Part shown: positions 7,339 through 14,086 of the stretch, piece after piece | How the letters are laid out: each line of letters opens with the position of its first letter | Position numbering within the stretch: the first letter of the stretch is position 1 | Origin: a virus | Strand: one strand, 5' to 3' | IMG/VR virus record: IMGVR_UViG_3300036859_000227 | Coordinates: 1-32,546 of that record | Length of the DNA: 32,546 nucleotides | The notes under the pieces: model-generated | The model's database searches: none | Told to the model about the DNA's origin: nothing | The model's input: only the letters and a program-made list of their open reading frames with translations | Position numbers and translations under genes: made by a program

Positions 7339-8120
7339 GACGGCACCCCGTACAGCGCCACGATGCGCAGCGCCTGCGCGCGCGTGAGCTTCAGCGCTGT
7401 GCCGCCGACTTCGATCGATAGCGAGTCGTCGTGCCAGCGCGCGGCCTTGAAGTCGTCGCTCGGCTCATCCTGTTGCTCGTAGGCGCTGCGCGGTGCGGCT
7501 GCACTGCTGCAAAAAAGCGGCGCGCTCGGCGCTTGCGTTGCGCGACGCGCGTCATCGGCCCAGCGCGCCCTGATGTGCGCGGTGTCCGCCAGCGTGCGCG
7601 CGACTTCCGACGGCGCCGACTCCAGAGTGATCGCCTCAGCCTTGCGGTTGGCTCGATCGATGTCGACGCCATCGGGCTTCTGGAACATCGGCGCGCGGTT
7701 CTGTTCCAGCGCGTGTTCCACATCGATACCGTTGGCGATCGCGCGCTGCACCGGCTTTGAAAGTTCGGCCACCACGGCGCTAGGCAGCGGCGCCCCGTGG
7801 CCATTGCGCGCCAGCTCGAGCACTTCGCTGTGCGACGGCGCGGGACGCGCGTGCGCGTGGTCTTCGTCGTCGACGGTTGGTGTGCGATCCGACTTGCCAG
7901 CCCCGAGCCGATACATGATCGGCCGCTGCGTGCCCGGCCGCGTGAACTTGACGACCAGCCCGTGCTTGATCGGGGCCTCGAGCGATATCAGCAGCGTCTG
8001 CACATCGACGTCGAGCGCCTCAGCCCAAGGCGCAAGCCGCACGTCCGCGTCGCTTCCCTGCTTCTGCAGCCACGCAATCGCGCGGAATGGAATCGTCCCA
8101 GGGCGCGGTTGGTACGCCAT
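7335..8120 (-). CDS. Hypothetical protein with N-terminal winged-helix domain
   Basis: 261 residues from ATG 8120, which shares one base with the upstream stop (TGATG). Residues about 8-75 (TIPFRAIAWLQKQGSDADVRLAPWAEALDVDVQTLLISLEAPIKHGLVVKF ... PIMYRLGAG) look like a winged helix, with the Arg-rich wing (TRPGTQRP). The middle is charged and low in order. The C-terminus (SLSIEVGGTALKLTRAQALRIVALYGV) is a small beta-alpha unit typical of phage regulators. Probably DNA-binding; target unknown. Confidence 0.62.
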   Translation of the reverse strand: MAYQPRPGTIPFRAIAWLQKQGSDADVRLAPWAEALDVDVQTLLISLEAPIKHGLVVKFTRPGTQRPIMYRLGAGKSDRTPTVDDEDHAHARPAPSHSEVLELARNGHGAPLPSAVVAELSKPVQRAIANGIDVEHALEQNRAPMFQKPDGVDIDRANRKAEAITLESAPSEVARTLADTAHIRARWADDARRATQAPSAPLFCSSAAAPRSAYEQQDEPSDDFKAARWHDDSLSIEVGGTALKLTRAQALRIVALYGVPS

Positions 8121-8584
8121 CACCGCACCGCCTTCGCCGCGCACGTCTGCGCCTCGGCGGCGTAGCGGCCGGGCCCGAGCGCGCTGAACTCGCCGCGGTG
8201 CGTCGGCGACACGTGATAGCGCGGATCGACCAGCGTCGCCGGCGCGTTGAACTTCACCGGCGCTGCTGGCTTCTCCGGGTGCCCGTGCCGCCGCGCCCCG
8301 CTGGTGCTGCTGCGACTCGACTGCCGCAGCCTCATGTTCGGCCGGTACATCGGCGCGAGGTGGGCCCAGGCATCGGCATGCGCCTGCGAGGCGAAGAACT
8401 GATGCACGAGCACCCCTTGGTGCTGCACCTGCCCTTCGATGCGGAACAGTCGGCGCGCGGCGACGAGGTTGGCGAGCGTGCCGGATGCCGCGCTCTTGCC
8501 GATGCCGTGCTCGGCGAGCTCCGGCGTGTTGGTGCCGCACGCGCGCGCGGCGAGTTCGAGCACGCGCTCGGTCAGGGTAGGCAC
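8120..8584 (-). CDS. Hypothetical winged-helix-like protein
   Basis: 154 residues from GTG 8584, preceded by GGAGGG at good distance. The N-terminal 55 residues (LTERVLELAARACGTNTPELAEHGIGKSAASGTLANLVAARRLFRIEG) look like a winged helix, followed by HQFFASQAHADAWAHL. The C-terminal half is basic and Ser/Arg-rich with a Pro-rich stretch, ending in DPRYHVSPTHRGEFSALGPGRY. The frame stays open upstream to 8797, but that part is an arginine-rich shadow without a ribosome site. Function unknown. Confidence 0.6.
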   Translation of the reverse strand: MPTLTERVLELAARACGTNTPELAEHGIGKSAASGTLANLVAARRLFRIEGQVQHQGVLVHQFFASQAHADAWAHLAPMYRPNMRLRQSSRSSTSGARRHGHPEKPAAPVKFNAPATLVDPRYHVSPTHRGEFSALGPGRYAAEAQTCAAKAVR

Positions 8585-8694
8585 GTGGGTTGCCCTCCGG
8601 GTTCGCGGACGGTGCGATCGCCGCCCGCTGCTGTGGTGTTGCCGTGATGCGCACGCGCGGCGCGCGGGCAGATGTAGGCGTGCGACTGGTGCAT
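8572..8694 (-). CDS. Possible 40-residue small protein
   Basis: ATG 8694 has GGGGAGGG about 9 bases upstream and lies just after the CII-like stop; the frame (MHQSHAYICPRAARAHHGN... QPTCLP) ends 13 bases inside the next gene. It would fill the only gap in this part of the operon. Too short for a firm call. Confidence 0.38.
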   Translation of the reverse strand: MHQSHAYICPRAARAHHGNTTAAGGDRTVREPGGQPTCLP

Positions 8695-8699
8695 GGCTG

Positions 8700-9134
8700 T
8701 CAGCCCTCCCCGCGCAGCGTGGCCAGCAGCCCAGGCAGGTCACGCAGCACCTGCTCGACGCCGGCAAGGGCGCGCGTGCGCCGCGCTTCCGCTGCACCTG
8801 GCGCGTACTTCGCCGCCAGGTACTCGATCACCGACATCACGTCGTCGGTCGCCGCGCAGTACGCCTCGAGGTCGTCGAGGTTGAACCGGTTCGCGTCGCC
8901 GTCCTTCTGGCTCAGCTTGCGCGACAGCGTGGTCGGGCTGAGATCCATCTTCGCGGCCAGCGTCGCCGCGTGAAGCCGCAGCTCCTGCACCCTGAACGCG
9001 ACGAACTCGCGCAGCGAGGGGAATCGCTCCGGCAGCGCGGGCTCGAAATTCAGCGTGAGCTGCGACGGTGGCAATTCGTTTTGCCACCCGTTGCCACCAG
9101 CGGGCGGACTGCGGCGATGGACACTGCGAGCCAT
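8700..9134 (-). CDS. CII-like transcriptional regulator (helix-turn-helix)
   Basis: 144 residues from ATG 9134. The core (FPSLREFVAFRVQELRLHAATLAAKMDLSPTTLSRKLSQ, then RFNLDDLEAYCAATDDVMSVIEYLAAKY) has the helix-turn-helix and spacing of the phage regulatory CII family (PF06892-like), where the second half contains a hydrophobic helix. It is the first gene of the leftward operon, the usual place for CII. No Shine-Dalgarno sequence precedes the ATG; the first 25 residues (RSVHRRSPPAGGNGWQ) look poorly conserved, so the true start may be later or initiation may be leaderless. Confidence 0.6.
   Translation of the reverse strand: MARSVHRRSPPAGGNGWQNELPPSQLTLNFEPALPERFPSLREFVAFRVQELRLHAATLAAKMDLSPTTLSRKLSQKDGDANRFNLDDLEAYCAATDDVMSVIEYLAAKYAPGAAEARRTRALAGVEQVLRDLPGLLATLRGEG
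9067..9098. promoter_or_regulatory. Inverted repeat with a third half-site near the start of the CII-like gene
   Basis: GGTGGCAA (9067-9074) and TTGCCACC (9081-9088) form a perfect 8-base inverted repeat around a 6-base spacer, and TTGCCACC recurs at 9091-9098. It lies in the first codons of the CII-like gene as called. It could be an operator for a regulator distinct from the CGCAAA site, or an RNA hairpin close to the start codon. Confidence 0.4.
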
Positions 9135-9286
9135 GTCAGCAGACCGGCCGCAGCGCCGGTGCGCCGACACGAACAACAAGAACGGGGAAAGAGCGATGCA
9201 GACCGATGCCGGCCGCGCAAGAGGGTGTGCGCCCTGCCCGGGTTACGCTGGTGATTGCCACATCAACCAGCCCCAGGAGGGCGCAC

Positions 9287-9580
9287 ATGGAGAAAGCGGA
9301 TTCAGTCCTGCTGCTCGAAGCGATCGATGCTCGGCGGCGCAAGTTCACGCACGAAGACGGCTCGACCGAGGATGTGCTGGGTCTGTTCATCACGGTCAAG
9401 CGCAGCGTCGACGGCGTACTGCTCGAGATGCAGTTGCCGGAGATCCTTGTGCAACTGCACGCGGCGTTGAAGCTGCCGGGGGCCATACACGATGCATTGG
9501 CCCGGCACTTTCCAGACGAGCTATCCGCTTGGATTGCGGCCAACCACCAGTCAGGATCCGCGTCGACGGACCTGCACTGA
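9287..9580 (+). CDS. Hypothetical small phage protein
   Basis: 97 residues from ATG 9287, with a textbook AGGAGG at 9275-9280. The sequence is protein-like: an acidic N-terminal helix (EKADSVLLLEAIDARRRKF), a strand region (EDVLGLFITVKRSVDGVLLEMQL) and a helical end (PEILVQLHAALKLPGAIHDALARHFPDELSAWIA). It is alone on the plus strand, facing apart from the CII-like gene, with the 9135-9286 gap presumably holding both promoters. No family recognised. Confidence 0.68.
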   Translation: MEKADSVLLLEAIDARRRKFTHEDGSTEDVLGLFITVKRSVDGVLLEMQLPEILVQLHAALKLPGAIHDALARHFPDELSAWIAANHQSGSASTDLH

Positions 9581-9743
9581 TCACATGGAAGCCGGCGATG
9601 CGTCTGATCTCGTCGGCATCGAACAGCCCGCCGCACGTCGCATCGAGCGCCGACGGATCGACCGCGCTCGCCACGGGCACCGCAGGCACACGCACCGGCG
9701 CGAACGCAGCGAACACAGCCCCGAACAGCGAGCGGCGGCGCAT
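9396..9743 (-). CDS. Possible exported small protein, 3' half antisense to the neighbouring gene
   Basis: ATG 9743 comes one base after the Cro-like stop, so it would be translated together with it. The first 54 residues look real: a basic start then a hydrophobic stretch (RRRSLFGAVFAAFAPVRVPAVPVASA), a likely signal peptide, and GGLFDADEIRRIAGFHVISAG. From about 9580 the frame continues antisense to the gene at 9287-9580 and looks like an Arg/Ser/Ala shadow. Either a shorter gene lost its stop or the overlap is real. No family recognised. Confidence 0.4.
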   Translation of the reverse strand: MRRRSLFGAVFAAFAPVRVPAVPVASAVDPSALDATCGGLFDADEIRRIAGFHVISAGPSTRILTGGWPQSKRIARLESAGPMHRVWPPAASTPRAVAQGSPATASRAVRRRRCA

Positions 9744-9744
9744 G

Positions 9745-9948
9745 TCAGGCGGCCTTGGCGGTGGCGGTGAGCAGGTACTCGCGCAGTTGCGTCAGCGTGG
9801 CGAAGCCTGGATTCGGGATCTTCCCGCGCACGAACTGTGAGATCCACGAGTAGCTGACCTTGGACTCGGCCGCGATCAGCTTCCAGTCGCCGCGCCTGCT
9901 CTCCAGCAGGTCACGGACCTCCATGTCGAGGGGCTTGGCGTCTTCCAT
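9745..9948 (-). CDS. Cro-like helix-turn-helix regulator
   Basis: 67 residues from ATG 9948. The body (DLLESRRGDWKLIAAESKVSYSWISQFVRGKIPNPGFATLTQLREYL) is a five-helix lambda-repressor/Cro fold with the recognition helix around SYSWISQFVRG. It has no oligomerisation or cleavage domain. It faces away from the CI-like gene across a 73-base region holding two operator sites, the classic phage switch arrangement. Which of the two proteins acts as Cro and which as repressor cannot be settled from sequence. Confidence 0.75.
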   Translation of the reverse strand: MEDAKPLDMEVRDLLESRRGDWKLIAAESKVSYSWISQFVRGKIPNPGFATLTQLREYLLTATAKAA

Positions 9949-10021
9949 GGGCGCCAGTATCGCAAAGTTTTGCGGCTTTGAGAAGCAACACTTTGCGAGC
10001 ACCCATCAACAGACTGCCGCC
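9949..10021. promoter_or_regulatory. Divergent promoter-operator region between the two regulators
   Basis: Contains a perfect palindrome CGCAAA-GT-TTTGCG at 9961-9974 and an imperfect copy on the other strand at 9983-9996 (12 of 14 bases). Their centres are 22 bases apart, about two DNA turns, so two dimers would sit on the same face. The same site type recurs at 10958-10994. Promoter hexamers are not clear in either direction. Confidence 0.68.
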
Positions 10022-10387
10022 ATGCGGCAAAAATCCATAAATGAGATCGTCGCTGACGCCCTCAAGCACTACATGGGCGACCGGTGGAACCAGTCCACGT
10101 TAGGCAAGGCGGCTGGCGTCGCTCCCAATACGGTCGGCAACGCGATGAACCCTGAGCGGCGCGAAGCGTCGGCTTCCGGCAAGGAACCATCGATCACGCT
10201 CACGCAACTGGATCGCATCGCGCAAGCGCTTGGAGTGACTGTCGCCGACCTGGTCAGCGACCGCACTGCGCACGATCGCGCTCTGATCCTCCGCGAGCGC
10301 GCCGCTGAGTACTACAAGGAGCACGGAGAATTGCCGAGTTGGGCGCCGCACGAGCAACCCCATGGGAAACGCCTCGGCGCAGGGTGA
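10022..10387 (+). CDS. CI-like XRE-family repressor (DNA-binding domain only)
   Basis: 121 residues from ATG 10022. The helix-turn-helix domain covers about residues 5-85 (NQSTLGKAAGVAPNTVGNAMNP, then SITLTQLDRIAQALGVTVADLV, the signature end of an XRE domain). A 20-residue insert (ERREASASGKEPS) lies between the recognition helix and helix 4. The C-terminus is a short helix (LILRERAAEYYKEHGELPSW), with no LexA/CI-type self-cleavage domain, so RecA-driven induction by self-cleavage is not expected. It probably binds the CGCAAA operators. Confidence 0.75.
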   Translation: MRQKSINEIVADALKHYMGDRWNQSTLGKAAGVAPNTVGNAMNPERREASASGKEPSITLTQLDRIAQALGVTVADLVSDRTAHDRALILRERAAEYYKEHGELPSWAPHEQPHGKRLGAG

Positions 10388-10516
10388 GCCTGGGGCACGT
10401 GTACAGGCTGCCGCGCGCATTGGCGCGACGCGTCCACAGAATTGCGGACTTCAAACCCCTGGTTCGGGTGGAAGCAATCGACCGGAGTTGGGGGCTCTAC
10501 TGAGGGAGAAACGAGC

Positions 10517-10894
10517 ATGCGGAAAATCCTGACCCTGATCGTGGTGGCAGTCTCCGGCTGCGCGGCACCCGTCTACGTCCTGAGCGACGAGGAGCGGCAA
10601 CAGCTCGCTCAACCGGTCGAGTGCCGCGGCGCAGAGCCTTGTTCGGCGCTATGGCGGCGTGTGCAGGCCTGGGTCGCCCGCAATTCCGGCTACAAGATCC
10701 AGACTGCCAGTGATGCCATCGTGCAGACGTTCAATGCGCAGGACTACTCCACTTCCTGGGCCATGCAGGTTGTGCGTGAGCCTGTTGGCAACGGGGTCGA
10801 GCGACTGAGCTTCAGCGCATCCTGCGGCCGCGCGCCCATCTGTGGCCAGTCCGCAGATCAGGTCAGAGCACGCTTCCATCGCGAGATGCGTTAG
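10517..10894 (+). CDS. Small lipoprotein of unknown function
   Basis: 125 residues from ATG 10517, preceded by GAGGGAG. The N-terminus is a lipoprotein signal (RKILTLIVVAVSGC), with Cys15 as the lipid-attached residue (VSGC lipobox). The mature part has four more cysteines in two groups (PVECRGAEPCSALW and SASCGRAPICGQ), likely paired in disulfides outside the cytoplasm. It stands alone between the repressor and a terminator, in the position of a lysogenic-conversion (moron) gene that could be expressed from the repressor transcript or its own promoter in the prophage. No family recognised. Confidence 0.72.
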   Translation: MRKILTLIVVAVSGCAAPVYVLSDEERQQLAQPVECRGAEPCSALWRRVQAWVARNSGYKIQTASDAIVQTFNAQDYSTSWAMQVVREPVGNGVERLSFSASCGRAPICGQSADQVRARFHREMR

Positions 10895-10915
10895 GCCCCA
10901 CCGCGACCCCTGCCC

Positions 10916-10938
10916 AGCCCGCCGAGTGCGGGCTTTTT
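10916..10938 (+). terminator. Intrinsic (rho-independent) terminator after the lipoprotein gene
   Basis: AGCCCGC (10916-10922) pairs perfectly with GCGGGCT (10928-10934) around a 5-base loop, followed by a T run (10934-10938). It separates the repressor/lipoprotein unit from the early operon promoter that starts 20 bases further on. Confidence 0.85.
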
Positions 10939-10957
10939 CACGCCTGCGCGACAGCCT

Positions 10958-10994
10958 CGCAAAGTTTTGCTTGACGCTAGCGCAAAGTTTTGCG
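10958..10994 (+). promoter_or_regulatory. Second operator pair and probable early promoter of the plus-strand operon
   Basis: CGCAAAGTTTTGCT at 10958-10971 (13 of 14 matches) and the perfect CGCAAA-GT-TTTGCG at 10981-10994, with centres 23 bases apart. A good -35 element, TTGACG, lies between them at 10971-10976. A -10 element at normal spacing would overlap the end of the second site, though the hexamer there (GAGACT) is poor. Binding of the phage repressor would block this promoter. The first gene starts at 11027. Confidence 0.7.
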
Positions 10995-11026
10995 AGACTG
11001 CTCCCCATCGTAAACGGGAGCCCCAG

Positions 11027-11185
11027 ATGCAAACCACCTTTCAGATCGCCGTGCTGCGCGCCAAGTGCGTCGCGCGGCGCAGCGCCAAGCGCGCGGCCGA
11101 ACTGCTGATCGCGGCCGGCGCCGAGTTCGCCGACGCGGTGCGGTTCGTTCTGTCGGTGCTGCGCTCGCAGCGGGTGTCCGCATGA
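11027..11185 (+). CDS. Small helical protein, first gene of the early operon
   Basis: 52 residues from ATG 11027, with GGGAG upstream. Basic and fully helical (QIAVLRAKCVARRSAKRAAELLIAAGAEFADAVRFVLSVLRSQ). First product made from the repressor-controlled promoter; no family recognised. Confidence 0.62.
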   Translation: MQTTFQIAVLRAKCVARRSAKRAAELLIAAGAEFADAVRFVLSVLRSQRVSA

Positions 11186-11502
11186 GCGCCAGCACTCCCG
11201 CCCTCGACCGAGCCGTGATGCGCCTGCTGCGCGCAGTAGCCGACCAGATGCCGCCGCGTCCTCCGATGTACTTCGCTGCCTGTGGCCGGCGCCGCGGGTT
11301 CCTGTCGGTGTCGGACATGCAGGCCTACGAGGTCGGCTACTGGAGCCACCGAGACGGCGCGGCGATGCCCGCGGAGCGCGGCCCGGCGTTCGACGGCTGG
11401 ATGGATCGCGCAGCGGAGCCGACCGAGCGGATGGTGAGCGATCCGGCGCTGGTGCGCGTGCGCGACCTGGGCACCGGCATGCAGTCGGTGGTGCTGCTGT
11501 GA
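11182..11502 (+). CDS. Hypothetical early phage protein
   Basis: 106 residues, ATG 11182 overlapping the previous stop as ATGA. An N-terminal helix (PALDRAVMRLLRAVADQMP) is followed by a less ordered middle with FLSVSDMQAYEVGYWSHRDGAA and a short C-terminal part. No family recognised. Confidence 0.6.
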   Translation: MSASTPALDRAVMRLLRAVADQMPPRPPMYFAACGRRRGFLSVSDMQAYEVGYWSHRDGAAMPAERGPAFDGWMDRAAEPTERMVSDPALVRVRDLGTGMQSVVLL

Positions 11503-11699
11503 ACCGCCTGCACACCACACCACCCGAGCCCCTGGGCTGCCGCGAGTGGCGCGCCTTCTTCGACCCCGAGGGTCCGCAGGGCATGGGTCGGACCGAAGCC
11601 GCCGCGATCCGCGATCTGGTGATCGAGCGCGTCGAGGACTGGACCGCGCACCCCGAGGACTTGCCGCGCATCGTCGCGGCGCTGGAAGCGAAGCCATGA
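11499..11699 (+). CDS. Small acidic hypothetical protein
   Basis: 66 residues from GTG 11499 (GTGA overlap). Contains CREWRAFFDPEGPQGMGRTEAAAIRDLVIERVEDW and ends in a helix (LPRIVAALEAKP). No family recognised; part of the chain of coupled small early genes. Confidence 0.57.
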   Translation: MNRLHTTPPEPLGCREWRAFFDPEGPQGMGRTEAAAIRDLVIERVEDWTAHPEDLPRIVAALEAKP

Positions 11700-11995
11700 G
11701 CGCGCAGCACACGCCGGGGTCGTGGCACGTCCAAATCTACACCCACGAACCGTCGGCGGTTGTGGTCGATCGCGATGGATTTCCGATCGTTGATCTGGCC
11801 GCCGGTCGGCCGTACATCGGAGCATTCCGCGCCAACGCTCTATTGATCGGGCAGGCGTCCGCGTTGCTCGAGCAGGCGCGCCGCTTTCAGACAGCGCTGC
11901 GGCAGATCAACAACGGCACATGGTCGCAGCGCGACGTGCTCGCGATGCTGCCCGAACTCGACGCCGCGATCGCCAAAGCCGAGGGCCGGTCATGA
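11696..11995 (+). CDS. Hypothetical phage protein with GSW-type N-terminus
   Basis: 99 residues, ATGA-coupled at 11696. The opening QHTPGSWHVQIYTHEPSAVVVDRDGFPIVDLAA is a beta-rich block seen in many small phage proteins that start with HTPGPW, followed by ANALLIGQASALLEQARRFQTALRQIN, a helical second half. Members are uncharacterised. Confidence 0.68.
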   Translation: MSAQHTPGSWHVQIYTHEPSAVVVDRDGFPIVDLAAGRPYIGAFRANALLIGQASALLEQARRFQTALRQINNGTWSQRDVLAMLPELDAAIAKAEGRS

Positions 11996-12195
11996 GTGCC
12001 GGCTACGTCACGTTGTTGGGCGCCGAGGATGTGCAACGCGCTGGCAACAGTATGCGCGCCGCTGCCGACGACATGCTTCGCGCGGCCGCAACGATGGAAG
12101 CGGCGGCGGAGCGGTTGGCTCGGGCGATCGACGATGGCGCACAGCGCATGCAGGACGCCGCTGATCGCATCGCCAAAGCGACAGGTGCCGCATGA
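11992..12195 (+). CDS. Small amphipathic coiled-coil protein
   Basis: 67 residues, ATGA-coupled at 11992. After a short start it is one long Ala-rich amphipathic helix with heptad-like repeats (RAAADDMLRAAATMEAAAERLARAIDDGAQRMQDAADRIAKA). It resembles coiled-coil oligomerising peptides; function unknown. Confidence 0.58.
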   Translation: MSAGYVTLLGAEDVQRAGNSMRAAADDMLRAAATMEAAAERLARAIDDGAQRMQDAADRIAKATGAA

Positions 12196-12470
12196 CGCCG
12201 CGCAACACCGCCCACGCCGAGCGCGTGCTGTCGAACCTTGAGGCGCAGGGCTCGCAGCAGTGGCCGCTGGGCACTGCGCCAGTCATCGTCAACGCCGCCG
12301 TGCAGACGAAGGCCGCGGCCGTTGACCTTGCCGCGATGCTGCGCCGCGCCGAGCACCACCTCGCCAGCCTGGCGCTCGTCGAGGGCATCAAGCCCGAGGT
12401 CGCTCGCACGGCGCTGGCGTTCGTCAACGAGTCGCGCGCGCTGCGCCGGCGCTTGGGAGTGGTTCGATGA
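12192..12470 (+). CDS. Hypothetical small helical protein
   Basis: 92 residues, ATGA-coupled at 12192. An N-terminal charged helix (NTAHAERVLSNLEAQG), a short hydrophobic linker and a helical C-terminal half (VDLAAMLRRAEHHLASLALVEG ... VARTALAFVNESRALRRRLG). No family recognised. Confidence 0.57.
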   Translation: MTPRNTAHAERVLSNLEAQGSQQWPLGTAPVIVNAAVQTKAAAVDLAAMLRRAEHHLASLALVEGIKPEVARTALAFVNESRALRRRLGVVR

Positions 12471-12799
12471 ACGACGACCTTCTGCGCGAGACGCGCGAGA
12501 CGCTGCAGATCGCGCGCGAAGCGATCACAGCGAAGCAACAACGGATCGAAGGCGGCGGCCCGGCGTTCCCGAGCCACGGCTCGATGGGCGAGGTCGCACA
12601 AGAGGGCATGACGCTGCGCGCCTACCTCGCCGCGCACGCACCGACGCTGCCCAGCCCCGTCAGCCGCTTGTTCGCCGAAGCCCGCGCGCTGGCCAAAGGC
12701 AAGGGCATCGAGGCGGACCTGAACGACTACGCCCACGAGGCCGCGAACTGGGCGGTGCTGTACGCCGACGCGGTGATTCGACGACTGGAAAAACGATGA
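12467..12799 (+). CDS. Conserved phage hypothetical with GGPAFPS and GMTLR motifs
   Basis: 110 residues, ATGA-coupled at 12467. Contains EGGGPAFPSHGS and then EGMTLRAYLAAHA, the paired motif (GGPAFP ... GMSLRDWFA) of a widespread, uncharacterised family of small phage and prophage proteins. The N-terminus is a helix and the C-terminus (DLNDYAHEAANWAVLYADAVIRRLEKR) is also helical. The role is unknown; such genes usually sit in early accessory regions, as here. Confidence 0.74.
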   Translation: MNDDLLRETRETLQIAREAITAKQQRIEGGGPAFPSHGSMGEVAQEGMTLRAYLAAHAPTLPSPVSRLFAEARALAKGKGIEADLNDYAHEAANWAVLYADAVIRRLEKR

Positions 12800-13011
12800 T
12801 CAACCACCGCACCATGACCGGCCCGCGCCGCGTCGACACGCGCTGGCCGCAGACCGTTGTGATGCCGCGCCGCGCTGAGCGCACGCGCGACAACCCCTAC
12901 CGCCGGCAGCAGAGCCAGGGCCCGAACTGGGGCCTGTGCCTGATGTGCGCCGGCGCGGCGTTCCTGGCGTTCGCGTCGCTGCTGTACGCCTGCACGGGGC
13001 CGGCGCAATGA
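12796..13011 (+). CDS. Small basic protein with one membrane helix
   Basis: 71 residues, ATGA-coupled at 12796. The first 45 residues are strongly basic (GPRRVDTRWPQTVVMPRRAERTRDNPYRRQQ) and the last part is a membrane helix (WGLCLMCAGAAFLAFASLLYAC). Topology by charge suggests the basic part is in the cytoplasm. No family recognised. Confidence 0.58.
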   Translation: MINHRTMTGPRRVDTRWPQTVVMPRRAERTRDNPYRRQQSQGPNWGLCLMCAGAAFLAFASLLYACTGPAQ

Positions 13012-13196
13012 GCCCCATCGTTCACATCCGCACGCGCACGTGGCTCGACAACCTGATCGCGACGCTGCGCATGCGCTACCTGCGCTGGCAGTTGCACGAC
13101 AACGACCGCTATCTGCGCCAGCTCGAGCGCGCCGTCGTGGCGCATCGCCGCGAATCGCAGCGGCTGCGCTGCGAACTCGCGCACTGGGAACGCTGA
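13008..13196 (+). CDS. Small basic amphipathic protein
   Basis: 62 residues, ATGA-coupled at 13008, last of the small-gene block before recT. Rich in Arg and aromatic residues (TWLDNLIATLRMRYLRWQLHDNDRYLRQLERAVVAHRRE), one or two long helices that could bind nucleic acid or a partner. No family recognised. Confidence 0.57.
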   Translation: MSPIVHIRTRTWLDNLIATLRMRYLRWQLHDNDRYLRQLERAVVAHRRESQRLRCELAHWER

Positions 13197-13222
13197 TCCA
13201 TCACCACAACCGGAAACCAATC

Positions 13223-14086
13223 ATGTCCACTGAACAGTCCACCCAAGTCGCCCAGGCCGTTGCCGTGGTCGAAAAGTCTTCACAGACGTTCGACCTCAGC
13301 CCGCGCAATTTCGAGCAGGCGCTGGAGTTCAGCAAGTACCTGGCCGACAGCGAGCTCGTGCCGAAGGACTACCGCGGCAAGCCGGGCAACTGCCTCATCG
13401 CGATGCAGTGGGGCGCTGAGGTCGGCTTGAAGCCGCTGCAGTCGCTGCAGAACCTCGCGGTGATCAACGGTCGGCCGAACCTGTGGGGTGATGCCGTCAT
13501 CGCGCTGGTGCGGGCCAGCCCACTGTGCAAGTACGTCATCGAGGAAGACGACGGGCGCACCGCCACCTGCAGAACCTGGCGCGTCGGCGCGCCATGCGAG
13601 CAGGTCGAGCGGTTCGGCGTCGATGACGCAACGACGGCCGGGCTGTTCGGCAAGCAAGGCCCGTGGACGCAGTACCCGAAGCGCATGCGCAAGATGCGTG
13701 CGCGCGCCTTCCTGCTGCGCGATGTCTATCCCGATGTTCTGCGCGGCTTGCCGATCGCCGAAGAGTCCATGGACATGGCCATCGAGCGGGACATGGGCAT
13801 GGTCGAAGAGGTCGCAACACCGGCGCCGCCCGCGCTGCCGCCGTACCCGCAGGCCGACTTCGTCAAGAACCTGCCGGAGTGGACCAAGGTCGTCGAGTCC
13901 GGCCGCAAGAGCGCGCAGGCGCTGCTGTCGATGCTCTCGACGAAGGCGACTTTCACCGAGGCGCAAAAGGCCCAGATCCTGAAGCTCCGCGCGCCGGCCC
14001 CCGAACCGGCGCCGCCGGCGCAAGTCCCGGCAGAGCACGCCGAATTCGTCGCCGCGATGGATGGTTCTCAAGGGAGCGAGAAATGA
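13223..14086 (+). CDS. recT: RecT-family single-strand annealing protein
   Basis: Binds single-stranded DNA and promotes annealing in phage recombination, working with a 5'-3' exonuclease. 287 residues. The RecT core spans about residues 25-205 and carries LVPKDYRGKPGNCLIAMQWGAEVGLKPLQSLQNLAVINGRPNLWGDA, the most recognisable stretch of the family. The C-terminal 75 residues are Pro/Ala-rich and probably flexible. The downstream exonuclease gene overlaps its stop as ATGA, the expected partner arrangement. Confidence 0.93.
   Translation: MSTEQSTQVAQAVAVVEKSSQTFDLSPRNFEQALEFSKYLADSELVPKDYRGKPGNCLIAMQWGAEVGLKPLQSLQNLAVINGRPNLWGDAVIALVRASPLCKYVIEEDDGRTATCRTWRVGAPCEQVERFGVDDATTAGLFGKQGPWTQYPKRMRKMRARAFLLRDVYPDVLRGLPIAEESMDMAIERDMGMVEEVATPAPPALPPYPQADFVKNLPEWTKVVESGRKSAQALLSMLSTKATFTEAQKAQILKLRAPAPEPAPPAQVPAEHAEFVAAMDGSQGSEK

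Noticed and set aside
10442-10516. Extension of the lipoprotein gene upstream to 10442
   Set aside because: The lipoprotein signal must begin at 10517, where a good ribosome site is also found; the upstream residues lack protein character.
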